Below are positions 1 through 5,842 of a stretch of DNA of 6,073 nt, piece by piece (position 1 is the first letter of the stretch; every line of letters begins with the position of its first letter). The position numbers and the translations under genes were made by a program. This stretch comes from Lachnospiraceae bacterium UBA7060. GTDB lineage: Bacteria > Bacillota > Clostridia > Lachnospirales > Lachnospiraceae. The stretch is from the NCBI GenBank assembly GCA_002493835.1, contig DLAA01000065.1, forward strand, positions 1,543 to 7,615. The letters run 5' to 3'. The notes under the pieces were generated by a model. The model did not search any database and was not told where the DNA came from. It saw only the letters and a list, made by a program, of their open reading frames with translations.

Positions 1-1
1 T

Positions 2-1486
2 TTTGAAAAAACGAAAGAGGATACTTCCGTTTACTTCAAAGATAAGCAGATTTGGGCATGCGGCGAAAAATATCAAAAAATGCAAGGCGCATTTCCGGTG
101 ATTTCTATCACTTTTAAAGATGCAAAATTTTCAGATTGGGCGGATACTTATGCGGCAATTAAAAATGTGGTTCGTGATGAATTTATGCGGCACGATGAGC
201 TCTTTACAAGCGACAGCCTTAATCCGGTGGAACAGGATTATTTATCCAGGATACAGTCGGATGAGCTGAGTGATGTGGAGTATGCCAGAGCACTCCTGAA
301 TCTGGGACGCATGCTGGAAAAACATCATCAGTCCAAGGTCGTCATTCTCATTGACGAATATGACACTCCGATCCAACAGGGACATTCCAGAAGCTTCTAT
401 AATGAAGTGATTACATTTATGCGTAATTTTATGTCTGGTGGTCTTAAGGATAATCCTTCTCTTGCCTTTGGCGTCCTTACCGGCATTCTTCGTGTGTCAA
501 AGGAGAACCTGTTTAGCGGCCTTAATAATCCAATTGTAAATTCTGTACTTGATGAGAAATACAGCAAATACTTTGGATTTACCGTGGATGAAGTGAACAC
601 CATGGCAGCATACTACGGAAAGGAGGCAAAACTGGAAGAGCTTCGTGAGTGGTACGATGGATACCGTTTCGGAAGTACAGAAATTTATAATCCATGGTCT
701 GTGGCAAATTATTTTTATAATAATTGTCAGGCGAAGCCATATTGGATGAATACCAGTGGTAATGAGATCATCCGGGAGATCATAATATCCCTTACACCGG
801 ATATTGCAGAAAACCTTTTTGCACTGTTGCAGGGGCAGAACATTCAGGCATCGTTAAATATGGATGTCATCTATCCGAGGATAACGGATGGGACAGATAC
901 GATTTTCAGCTTTTTGCTGCTTGCAGGCTATTTAAAACCTGTAAGCGATGTGGTTGAAACAGAATTTGGAACATTTACGGAGCTGGCATTACCGAATAAG
1001 GAGATTCGCAGAGTTTACAATACAGAGATTTTATCCTGGCTCAGGGGGACAGTGGATGGCAATGTCATGGCAGGACTGGAAAAGGCCCTGTATCTGAATG
1101 ATGGGAAGAAGCTTCAGGAATTTCTCAGAAAATATATGATCACCTGCTTCAGTTGTTTTGATGGAGCATCGGAAGGCTTTTATCATGGCATGATGCTGGG
1201 ACTGGCAGCGGGCATATCCTCAAAGTATTACATCAGATCAAACAGGGAATCCGGAGAAGGAAGATTCGATCTTGTGCTGGAGCCTAAAGTACATTTTTTG
1301 CCGGGCATTATTATGGAATTCAAAGCAACAAAGGAGGAGGCCGGTTTATCTGCATCCGCCGCTGAGGCGCTCAAGCAGATTGAGGATAGGCACTATGATA
1401 CAGAAATGAAGGATCGTGGAATCAGGGAAATCGTAAAGTATGGCATTGCTTTTGCAGGTAAAAATGTAGAGATTGCAAAAGGATGA
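2..1486 (+). CDS. AAA-ATPase-like / PD-(D/E)XK nuclease family protein (5' partial)
   Basis: The frame is open from base 2 to the TGA at 1484-1486, and the residues before the first internal ATG (base 80) already fit the family (a W-x(4)-E-K-Y-Q-K stretch before a G-x-F-P-V-I-S strand). That ATG is therefore unlikely to be the start; the true start and the Walker A loop lie left of the window. Counting from the base-80 Met, I see a Walker B-like ILIDEYDTPI at 89-98, a SGLNNPIV stretch at 146-153, WYDGYRFG at 191-198 and YNPWSV at 203-208, all typical of the AAA-ATPase-like family (Pfam PF09820). A C-terminal PD-(D/E)XK-type nuclease follows (PDDEXK_9, PF08011): GEGRFDLVLEP at 392-402 supplies the acidic residue (D397), and MEFKA at 412-416 supplies the E-x-K pair. 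These proteins are usually about 550 residues, so roughly 60-80 residues are missing. They are cytoplasmic, often present in many copies per genome, and biochemically uncharacterised; a mobile or defence role is often suggested but not proven. The catalytic residues visible here are intact. Confidence 0.93.
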   Translation, partial: FEKTKEDTSVYFKDKQIWACGEKYQKMQGAFPVISITFKDAKFSDWADTYAAIKNVVRDEFMRHDELFTSDSLNPVEQDYLSRIQSDELSDVEYARALLNLGRMLEKHHQSKVVILIDEYDTPIQQGHSRSFYNEVITFMRNFMSGGLKDNPSLAFGVLTGILRVSKENLFSGLNNPIVNSVLDEKYSKYFGFTVDEVNTMAAYYGKEAKLEELREWYDGYRFGSTEIYNPWSVANYFYNNCQAKPYWMNTSGNEIIREIIISLTPDIAENLFALLQGQNIQASLNMDVIYPRITDGTDTIFSFLLLAGYLKPVSDVVETEFGTFTELALPNKEIRRVYNTEILSWLRGTVDGNVMAGLEKALYLNDGKKLQEFLRKYMITCFSCFDGASEGFYHGMMLGLAAGISSKYYIRSNRESGEGRFDLVLEPKVHFLPGIIMEFKATKEEAGLSASAAEALKQIEDRHYDTEMKDRGIREIVKYGIAFAGKNVEIAKG

Positions 1487-1545
1487 TAGGAGAAAAGAAA
1501 ACAGAAAAAGAAAATTAAAAATATGTATATTCAGAAATAATCATA

Positions 1546-1572
1546 TTCAAAACTACAGAGGTATGATACAAT
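1546..1572 (+). promoter_or_regulatory. Weak candidate promoter before the HEAT-repeat gene
   Basis: In the 180-base gap after the nuclease gene, TTCAAA (1546-1551) and TACAAT (1567-1572) are separated by 15 bases. An overlapping TATGAT at 1562-1567 is another possible -10. The surrounding DNA is very A/T-rich, so chance matches are likely. It is included because no other plausible promoter for the 1669 gene was seen. Confidence 0.25.
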
Positions 1573-1576
1573 AAAA

Positions 1577-1660
1577 TAAGAGGAAAACCAGGTGGACAGG
1601 GAGAAGGCGGAGGCAATGCTGGATGAACTAAAGCAATATATAGACGATGTAACAATGTAG
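1577..1660 (+). pseudogene. Headless remnant 1 of the repeated C-terminal module
   Basis: Between a TAA at 1577-1579 and a TAG at 1658-1660 the frame reads EENQVDREKAEAMLDELKQY and a short tail. This is the same C-terminal module that ends the intact proteins at 1669-2787 and 3518-3820. No ribosome binding site with a start codon and no N-terminal body precede it, so it looks like the 3' stub of a lost gene. Bases 1579-1649 match 2823-2893 (remnant 2) at 65 of 71 positions, including 30 identical bases at the left end. It lies directly in front of the HEAT-repeat gene, whose ribosome binding site begins at the stub's stop codon. Confidence 0.6.
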
Positions 1661-1668
1661 AGGTGAAG

Positions 1669-2787
1669 ATGGTGGAAGAGTACTTAAATCATAGCTCCAA
1701 AGATGAGGTGTTGATGGATCTTCTGGATGCAGGAGTCATGCCGAATCCGGCAGAATGGGAAATGATCTATCAATGTACCTTGGATCAGGAGGTGGGCACC
1801 AGATCGGACGCAGCAGAGATATTAGGGATACGGTGCAATGAAAAGGATGAGGAAAAGCTGTGCCGGATGGCCTATGATAAAGCGGATGAGCTTGTCAGGG
1901 TATGCGCAGTTCAATCATTGCAGATGGGAAGGCAGGAAAAGACACTGAAATGCCTCTATGAATTGATGAGGACCGGTGGAAGAATGGCAAGGGGGTATGC
2001 GGTGCGCGCATTTTATGAGGTCTGGGTCAACAGAAATGGGTATACGAAAGAGAGTGTAAGGAAATGCTGGCGGAAGATGGAAAAGCTTTACAAAAAAGAG
2101 AAGTCCCCTTGGGTTTTGGCAGGATATGAAGGAGCCAGATATCAGTGTGGCTGTGAAAGAGGTTTATTAGGATTAAAAAAAATCCTGTGTGAAGGACGGG
2201 GGCTTGAAAACGTCCAAAGCGTAGCATTAGGACAATTGATGTATCTTCGCAATGTATTTAACGAACATGAAATCAATTTGATCATAGAGGAGACCCTGGA
2301 GTATATGGATGTTTATCCGTGGATTCGGGAGAAAGCCCAAAAGTTTTTGGAAGAAAAAGAAATACCGATGGTTTTAGTCCTTGATAAAGAAAATGCGGGA
2401 CTTTCTCAAATAATAACATACCTGGGCAGGGAAATCGAAGAGGAGTTATGGGTAGAATCTGCAGGTTTGATGCCTGAAGAAATAACAAGCCCAGAAGTAG
2501 CCAAACGGTTGGGAGAAAGCCAGGACACGATCAACCGCTACTATTATCCGAGGCCAATCCGGCGGATCTATAATTATCAATATATTGTTCCTTTGGGAAT
2601 CAGGCTTAAACAGGAAAAGTATCCATTACATAGAATTGTGCCGATATGGGAAGATGTGAAAGAAAATATGCTGGATGTAAAACAGGCTGAGAAAATGCTG
2701 TGTGAGCTGAAAGATTATATAGACAACGATATGATTGCATGCAGGGAAACGGAACAGTTATTAAAAATCAACCAAAACCAATCGTAG
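1669..2787 (+). CDS. HEAT-repeat protein with degenerate phosphatase/ArsC-like domain and repeated C-terminal module
   Basis: This is a predicted soluble 372-aa protein. I chose ATG 1669 over the in-frame GTG 1663 because AGAGGTGA (1659-1666) acts as a ribosome binding site for the ATG and would overlap the GTG. Residues about 25-120 look like three HEAT-type helical repeats (R-x-D-A-A-E-I-L-G near 45-53, L-V-R-V-C-A-V-Q-S-L near 75-84, A-R-G-Y-A-V-R-A-F near 107-115), and helical sequence continues to about 230. Residues 234-330 then resemble a low-molecular-weight tyrosine phosphatase/arsenate reductase: MVLVLDKENAGLSQ (234-247), VESAGLMP (262-269), IVPLG (306-310) and IVPIWEDV (323-330). 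In the active loop C-x5-R-S the cysteine position holds D239 and the arginine position L245, so phosphatase chemistry should be absent. Residues 327-353 are the repeated module. HEAT scaffolds occur among immunity proteins of polymorphic toxin systems, which makes a binding or immunity role possible, but no toxin is visible here. Confidence 0.85.
   Translation: MVEEYLNHSSKDEVLMDLLDAGVMPNPAEWEMIYQCTLDQEVGTRSDAAEILGIRCNEKDEEKLCRMAYDKADELVRVCAVQSLQMGRQEKTLKCLYELMRTGGRMARGYAVRAFYEVWVNRNGYTKESVRKCWRKMEKLYKKEKSPWVLAGYEGARYQCGCERGLLGLKKILCEGRGLENVQSVALGQLMYLRNVFNEHEINLIIEETLEYMDVYPWIREKAQKFLEEKEIPMVLVLDKENAGLSQIITYLGREIEEELWVESAGLMPEEITSPEVAKRLGESQDTINRYYYPRPIRRIYNYQYIVPLGIRLKQEKYPLHRIVPIWEDVKENMLDVKQAEKMLCELKDYIDNDMIACRETEQLLKINQNQS
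2647..2730 (+). repeat. Repeated C-terminal module, copy inside the HEAT-repeat gene
   Basis: This stretch encodes W-E-D-V-K-E-N-M-L-D-V-K-Q-A-E-K-M-L and continues C-E-L-K-D-Y-I-D-N-D. Hand alignment to the module of the 100-aa protein (3731-3814) gives 17 identities over 25 residues. At DNA level it is clearly more diverged than the two stubs are from each other. The host protein continues for another 18 residues beyond the module, unlike the 100-aa protein, which stops one residue after it. Confidence 0.75.
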
Positions 2788-2805
2788 AATACGTTAAAAC
2801 AATAG

Positions 2806-2907
2806 ATTGGGTTTGAGGAAGTAGAGGAAAACCAGGTGGACAGGGAGAAGGCAGAGGCAATGCTGGATGAGCTAAAGAAGTATATAGGTGATGCAGGAAC
2901 TTGTTGA
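2806..2907 (+). pseudogene. Headless remnant 2 of the repeated C-terminal module
   Basis: The frame between a TAG at 2803-2805 and a TGA at 2905-2907 encodes I-G-F-E-E-V-E-E-N-Q-V-D-R-E-K-A-E-A-M-L and continues D-E-L-K-K-Y-I. It has 18 of 25 residues identical to the end of the 100-aa protein at 3731-3805. It lacks a start and an N-terminal body, and it sits in the gap between the HEAT-repeat gene and the 142-aa orphan gene. It extends a few residues further upstream (G-F-E-E-V) than remnant 1. It probably marks the end of a gene whose body was deleted or replaced. Confidence 0.65.
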
Positions 2908-2933
2908 AGCGGTAGAGCAGCTTTCAACTGTAC

Positions 2934-2940
2934 AGGAGGG
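2934..2940 (+). promoter_or_regulatory. Ribosome binding site that fixes the start of the 142-aa orphan
   Basis: AGGAGGG lies 4 bases before GTG 2945. The alternative upstream starts, GTG 2888 and ATG 2891, fall inside the module remnant and have no comparable site, so the GTG at 2945 is preferred. Confidence 0.75.
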
Positions 2941-2944
2941 TAGC

Positions 2945-3373
2945 GTGAAAAAAATAGTGGATATTATACAGGGTAAGTACTTAATAGCAATTAACAGGTG
3001 CTTAAATATGATAACTCTAGGCATGTCAGAAGAACCTTTGACACTGTTCGGGGAGGATGCTGAAAAGAAATGGAAAATTGCAAATGAAAAAGAGAAAAAT
3101 TCAAGCGGATGGCCTTTTTTGGAGGGAGGATATAAGAAAGGAGAAGAGAGTTTTCAATGCCGCGTCGAATTCGCACAATATTACGGAATCAGCATTTATA
3201 ATGCAGAAAATAATGAGAGAGTTTTAAGCGGACTTTGTAAATTCGGAAAAGAAGAATTAGTAGTAGAAGTGCGTCTAGGGAAAAAATATAAGGAGAAAGA
3301 AAAAATAACGTTTATCCGGTATCCGTTCGAAATGGAAAGTGAGACTGAAAAAAACAAAATAAGCAGCAAATAG
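2945..3373 (+). CDS. Hypothetical protein, 142 aa (orphan in module cluster)
   Basis: I do not recognise this family. With the GTG start set by AGGAGGG at 2934-2940 the protein is 142 aa. An amphipathic N-terminal segment (KKIVDIIQGKYLIAINRCL, residues 2-20) is followed by a charged middle and a probably beta-rich part: FQCRVEFAQYYGISIYNA (about 70-87), then ELVVEVRLG (104-112) and ITFIRYPFEM (121-130). The end is a hydrophilic, lysine-rich tail (131-142). There is no clear signal peptide, transmembrane segment or catalytic motif. Unlike its neighbours it lacks the repeated C-terminal module, but remnant 2 sits directly upstream. Low GC (about 33% in 3241-3360) and cluster context suggest horizontally acquired accessory DNA. 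A small cytoplasmic immunity or antitoxin-type protein is possible but is inferred only from position. Confidence 0.7.
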   Translation: MKKIVDIIQGKYLIAINRCLNMITLGMSEEPLTLFGEDAEKKWKIANEKEKNSSGWPFLEGGYKKGEESFQCRVEFAQYYGISIYNAENNERVLSGLCKFGKEELVVEVRLGKKYKEKEKITFIRYPFEMESETEKNKISSK

Positions 3374-3433
3374 GCAGAGCAAAGAGAATGCCAATCGCTA
3401 ACAAAACATACGTATAATTTTGGAGGAAGAAGT

Positions 3434-3493
3434 TTGAAAAAAACAGAAAAAGCAGCAAAAAGAATATTGTTCCACATGGTTGCAGCAAAGTAA
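3434..3493 (+). CDS. Possible 19-aa mini-ORF with strong ribosome binding site
   Basis: GGAGGA at 3422-3427 lies 6 bases before TTG 3434, which opens a 19-codon frame ending at TAA 3491-3493. The peptide is MKKTEKAAKRILFHMVAAK, a short basic amphipathic helix. It occupies the gap between the two orphan genes, and its stop is 24 bases before the next gene. Its start resembles the leader of clostridial AgrD-like cyclic peptide precursors, but it stops before any cysteine-containing core and no processing or sensor genes are present. It could be a small peptide, a truncated gene start or chance. Confidence 0.3.
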   Translation: MKKTEKAAKRILFHMVAAK

Positions 3494-3517
3494 CTAATAC
3501 TGGGTAGGAGAACACAT

Positions 3518-3820
3518 ATGGTAAAAAGAGAATATATACTTGAGTTGCTGGATCAGCATCAGACGTTTCTAATATATAGTAGGACAAAAGAAAACATATT
3601 TTACAATTTTACATGGGATGAAAAAGAGCAGGAATATGAGGAATATCGGGATTTACACTATGAAAATTGGAATGAATTACTGGGGATTTATCAAGAGGGA
3701 AAAACGATAGAGATGTGTTTGAAAGATGTTTTTGAGGATGTGGATGAAAATATTTTAGATGTAGAAAAAGCAAAAAAGATGCTGGACGAGTTAAAGAAGT
3801 ATATAGAAAATGATAGATAA
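3518..3820 (+). CDS. Hypothetical protein, 100 aa, ending in the repeated C-terminal module
   Basis: I do not recognise a named family. The start ATG 3518 has AGGAG at 3506-3510 with a 7-base spacer. The acidic 100-aa protein begins with a helix (REYILELLDQH, 4-14), followed by two probable strands (FLIYSRT and IFYNFTWDE, 17-35) and a tyrosine/glutamate-rich stretch (36-50). The module V-F-E-D-V-D-E-N-I-L-D-V-E-K-A-K-K-M-L-D fills residues 71-90, and ELKKYIENDR ends the protein. There is no signal peptide or membrane segment. It is the only short, apparently intact carrier of the module here and may show the size of the genes whose stubs remain at 1577 and 2806. Size, charge and arrangement would fit an immunity protein, but no partner toxin is visible. 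It ends 100 bases before the repressor gene and just before that gene's promoter. Confidence 0.8.
   Translation: MVKREYILELLDQHQTFLIYSRTKENIFYNFTWDEKEQEYEEYRDLHYENWNELLGIYQEGKTIEMCLKDVFEDVDENILDVEKAKKMLDELKKYIENDR
3731..3814 (+). repeat. Repeated C-terminal module, copy inside the 100-aa gene
   Basis: Encodes F-E-D-V-D-E-N-I-L-D-V-E-K-A-K-K-M-L-D-E and continues L-K-K-Y-I-E-N-D. It aligns without gaps to remnant 2 (18/25 identical residues) and to the HEAT-gene copy (17/25). It is at the very end of the protein. Confidence 0.75.
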
Positions 3821-3836
3821 TAGTAGAAAATATAAA

Positions 3837-3865
3837 TTGAATAACGACTATAATTATAGTATAAT
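3837..3865 (+). promoter_or_regulatory. Promoter of the BlaI-M56 operon
   Basis: TTGAAT (3837-3842) and a perfect TATAAT (3860-3865) are separated by 17 bases. The palindromic operator (from 3845) fills the spacer and overlaps the -10 box, so bound repressor should block RNA polymerase. The predicted RNA start near 3872 leaves a leader of about 50 bases before ATG 3920. Confidence 0.75.
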
Positions 3866-3869
3866 AGTC
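3845..3869 (+). promoter_or_regulatory. Operator 1 for the BlaI-type repressor (autoregulatory)
   Basis: ACTATAATTATAGT (3847-3860) is a perfect 14-base palindrome. Its ACTA-N6-TAGT shape is the one I recall for BlaI/MecI operators (ACTACA/TGTAGT type). A further right-facing half-site, ATAGTC (3864-3869), pairs with GACTAT (3846-3851) across 12 bases, giving one left and two overlapping-register right half-sites. The layout recurs at 5843-5867. Its position within the promoter supports autorepression. Confidence 0.75.
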
Positions 3870-3919
3870 AAAAAATCAAACATAAACCAAATACATTGAT
3901 CGAAAATTGGGAGGCAGAC

Positions 3920-4321
3920 ATGAAGGATATCGAGTTGGAAGAAGGACGGGATTTAACTTCCTGTGAAACATTGATCATGAAAACGATCTGGGATGAGAAG
4001 GAGGATATCTCGGCGATCGACCTGCGGCGAAAGCTAAAAGAGCGGTACGGGAAAGATTACAGCCGGACGACCCTGGCCACCTTCCTGATAAAAATGTCGG
4101 ATAAAGGCTTTGTGAAAAACTATCGGGTCGGGAGAAACGCGTATGTCCACGCCACAAAAAGCGAGGAAGAGTATAAGCAGGAACTGCTGGAGGACACCCG
4201 GCGGTTCTGGTTTGCGGGAAAGACCGAAGAGCTGGTTTGCGCGTTGTTTAAAAAGCGCAAAGTCAGCAAAGAGGAGATCGCGAATATAAGGAGGCAGTTG
4301 GATGAACTGGATGATGATTAA
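3920..4321 (+). CDS. BlaI/MecI-family transcriptional repressor
   Basis: This is a 133-aa winged-helix DNA-binding repressor of the BlaI/MecI/CopY family (Pfam Penicillinase_R), which acts as a cytoplasmic dimer. I chose ATG 3920 because GGGAGG (3909-3914) lies 5 bases before it; an in-frame TTG at 3896 would add 8 residues but has no such site. The helix-turn-helix/wing region is clear: LTSCETLIMKTIWDEKEDIS (about 11-30), a recognition region with YSRTTLATFLIKMSDKGFV (about 48-66) and the wing RVGRNAYVHA (69-78). The C-terminal dimerisation part includes SEEEYKQELLEDTRRFWFAG (81-100) and VSKEEIANIRRQL (116-128). In the family the co-transcribed M56 peptidase triggers cleavage of the repressor in this C-terminal region. 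It overlaps the M56 gene by 20 bases and sits behind a promoter carrying its likely operator, so autoregulation is expected. GC is higher than in the preceding orphan genes. Confidence 0.93.
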   Translation: MKDIELEEGRDLTSCETLIMKTIWDEKEDISAIDLRRKLKERYGKDYSRTTLATFLIKMSDKGFVKNYRVGRNAYVHATKSEEEYKQELLEDTRRFWFAGKTEELVCALFKKRKVSKEEIANIRRQLDELDDD

Positions 4322-5666
4322 GCTGGCAAGCGCGCTGCTGTCCGTGACACTGACGGGAAGCGCGGCCTTTCTTCTCTGGTATGCACTGAGCAGGTTCCTG
4401 AAAAAATGGGGATATGTGAGATGGTGCCATGCCGCGCTATGGGGCGTAGGGTTTCTTTATATGATACCGGTTGCTTACGGAGCCATGCGGTGGCTGGGGG
4501 AAAGCGGCCGATGGGGAGGCGTCTTATTTTGGCCGACTTTAACCATCACAGAGGTGACAGGGGGGATCCTGGCCGTGTGGGGAATTGGCGCAGGGCTCAT
4601 GAGCTGTCGGCTGGTTTCTATCTCTATACGCCAGAGCAGACGGCGCAGAAGGGAAATACCCTGTGAGGAAGGTGTGGAGCGTCTTTTCCTGTCGGTACAG
4701 CAGGAGCTGGGACTGGTTCCGGGAAAGGTGGGGCTGGTCTGTGATTATCTGGCAGACGCCCCGGTTTTTACAGGAATCTTTCATCCGAGAGTGGTGCTCC
4801 CGCCTCAACATTTCACAGAAGAACAGCTGCGGGTTATCTTTTTCCATGAACTTACCCATTACCGGCAGAGGGATATCTATCTGTTGGCTTTTGCAATGCT
4901 GATCCAGGTGTTTCAGTGGTTTCAGCCCTGTGTATGGCTGTTTGGGAAGGAGGTGAGCAAATACGGTGAATATGCCTGCGATGAAAAGGTGTGCGGCAGA
5001 GCGGGCGGGATCAAGAAATATTTTGATACGATTCTGGATGTGATGTGTGTGGAAGAAATCAGGGATGGGATATTTTCTATGCACATGATGGAGAGAAAGC
5101 ATGAGCTTGTAAGGAGGAAAAAACAGATGAGAGATACAGAAAAGAGAAAGAAAAAACCGATGGCGTGGGCGGCAGCCCTGAGTATAGGAATGGCCATATG
5201 CTGCTCCGTCACAGTGATGGCGGCAGCGGATGAGATGGGCAGGCAGTACCAGGACTGGTATCAGGCGACAGTCATTAAGGTGGAAGAGTCCTATGAGCCA
5301 ATCGAATATGAGGAATTTACAGACCATGGGCCTGCAGAGGGCATTACAGTGGAAGAAGGGGAAACGACACAAGTTGCCAGAAGTTTGATAAGTTTTACTT
5401 GGACAATTCCCAGTAATACTTCAAAAAAAACTTCCGGATTTTCAGCTCAAAAGGGACAGACAGTCAGCGTCACCGCTTTGGTGGATCCAAGTACGAAAGA
5501 GGTAATGGTTGGAATTGTGGATTCTGCTGGAAACAGGAGATATATCATAGGCCACGGAAGCATTAGCCATGATTTTGAGATTAAGTCAACAGATACATAT
5601 CGGGTGTTCGTAGAGAATACTAATTCCAGTACAGTTTATGTAAACGGAAACTATAGTGTGCATTAA
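4302..5666 (+). CDS. M56-family (BlaR1/MecR1-like) membrane zinc peptidase with non-penicillin-binding sensor domain
   Basis: This 454-aa membrane sensor-protease starts at ATG 4302, 7 bases after AAGGAGG (4288-4294) inside the end of the repressor gene, so translation is probably coupled. Hydrophobic segments lie at about 5-30, 41-63, 77-104 and 288-308. The gluzincin zinc site is intact: HELTH at 182-186 (H182, H186, catalytic E183), with E223 and D227 in EYACDE. A short partly hydrophobic helix follows HELTH (192-214). A basic run (271-286) precedes the last membrane segment, where family members are cut on activation. In BlaR1/MecR1 an outside penicillin-binding domain of about 250 residues follows. 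Here only about 145 residues follow: an acidic linker (325-355) and a probably beta-sandwich part (362-454), with no credible S-x-x-K penicillin-binding layout. The inferred role is to detect an unknown envelope signal and relieve repression by the BlaI-type partner. GC falls from about 57% in the 5' part to about 42% over 5401-5640, suggesting sensor-domain exchange. Confidence 0.92.
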   Translation: MNWMMIKLASALLSVTLTGSAAFLLWYALSRFLKKWGYVRWCHAALWGVGFLYMIPVAYGAMRWLGESGRWGGVLFWPTLTITEVTGGILAVWGIGAGLMSCRLVSISIRQSRRRRREIPCEEGVERLFLSVQQELGLVPGKVGLVCDYLADAPVFTGIFHPRVVLPPQHFTEEQLRVIFFHELTHYRQRDIYLLAFAMLIQVFQWFQPCVWLFGKEVSKYGEYACDEKVCGRAGGIKKYFDTILDVMCVEEIRDGIFSMHMMERKHELVRRKKQMRDTEKRKKKPMAWAAALSIGMAICCSVTVMAAADEMGRQYQDWYQATVIKVEESYEPIEYEEFTDHGPAEGITVEEGETTQVARSLISFTWTIPSNTSKKTSGFSAQKGQTVSVTALVDPSTKEVMVGIVDSAGNRRYIIGHGSISHDFEIKSTDTYRVFVENTNSSTVYVNGNYSVH

Positions 5667-5692
5667 TGGTAAGATGGCAGAGAAAAAGGTTG

Positions 5693-5725
5693 AAATCCCC
5701 TGCAAGTTTACTTGCAGGAGGATTT
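5693..5725. terminator. Strong hairpin after the M56 gene, probable terminator
   Basis: AAATCC-CCTGCAAG (5693-5706) pairs with CTTGCAGG-A-GGATTT (5711-5725), giving a 14-bp stem with one bulged A and a TTTA loop, starting 26 bases after the M56 stop. On the + strand the only T-run is the stem's own end (ATTTCTGAT). On the - strand the hairpin would be followed by CAACCTTTTTCT, so it could terminate in either direction. Its position at the end of the operon supports termination. Confidence 0.55.
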
Positions 5726-5842
5726 CTGATAAAAGATACATATTTGGTTTATGCGTCAAAAGTTAGAATTTGCATAATGCTTGTATAGTAGAGAATGAGA
5801 GACTTTAAGCGATTCTTTGTATAAATCGATTTTTCCCAAATA

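Noticed and set aside
2785..2907. Remnant 2 is in the same frame as the HEAT gene, separated by two TAG codons, suggesting readthrough
   Set aside because: The HEAT protein already carries its own complete module, two stops would have to be read, and in-frame placement has a one-in-three chance.
3413..3418. Perfect TATAAT before the 19-codon mini-ORF
   Set aside because: The implied RNA start would fall on or beside the ribosome binding site, and no -35 box is seen at the right distance.
3196..3587. Two overlapping minus-strand frames of about 90 codons over the orphan genes
   Set aside because: Phe/Leu/Ser-rich translations are typical of the reverse complement of A-rich coding DNA. They are not supported by start signals and they conflict with well-started + strand genes.
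4539..5372. Long minus-strand open frame (277 codons) opposite the M56 gene
   Set aside because: It is antisense to a clear M56 peptidase with an intact zinc motif. Its translation is rich in His, Cys, Pro and Phe in an unpatterned way, and it has no convincing ribosome binding site; it is a shadow frame.
5400..5663. Possible penicillin-binding serine motif in the M56 C-terminus (serine/lysine-rich S-N-T-S-K-K and S-T-K)
   Set aside because: Neither gives S-x-x-K with the following S-x-N and K-T-G order, and the domain is far shorter than a penicillin-binding domain.
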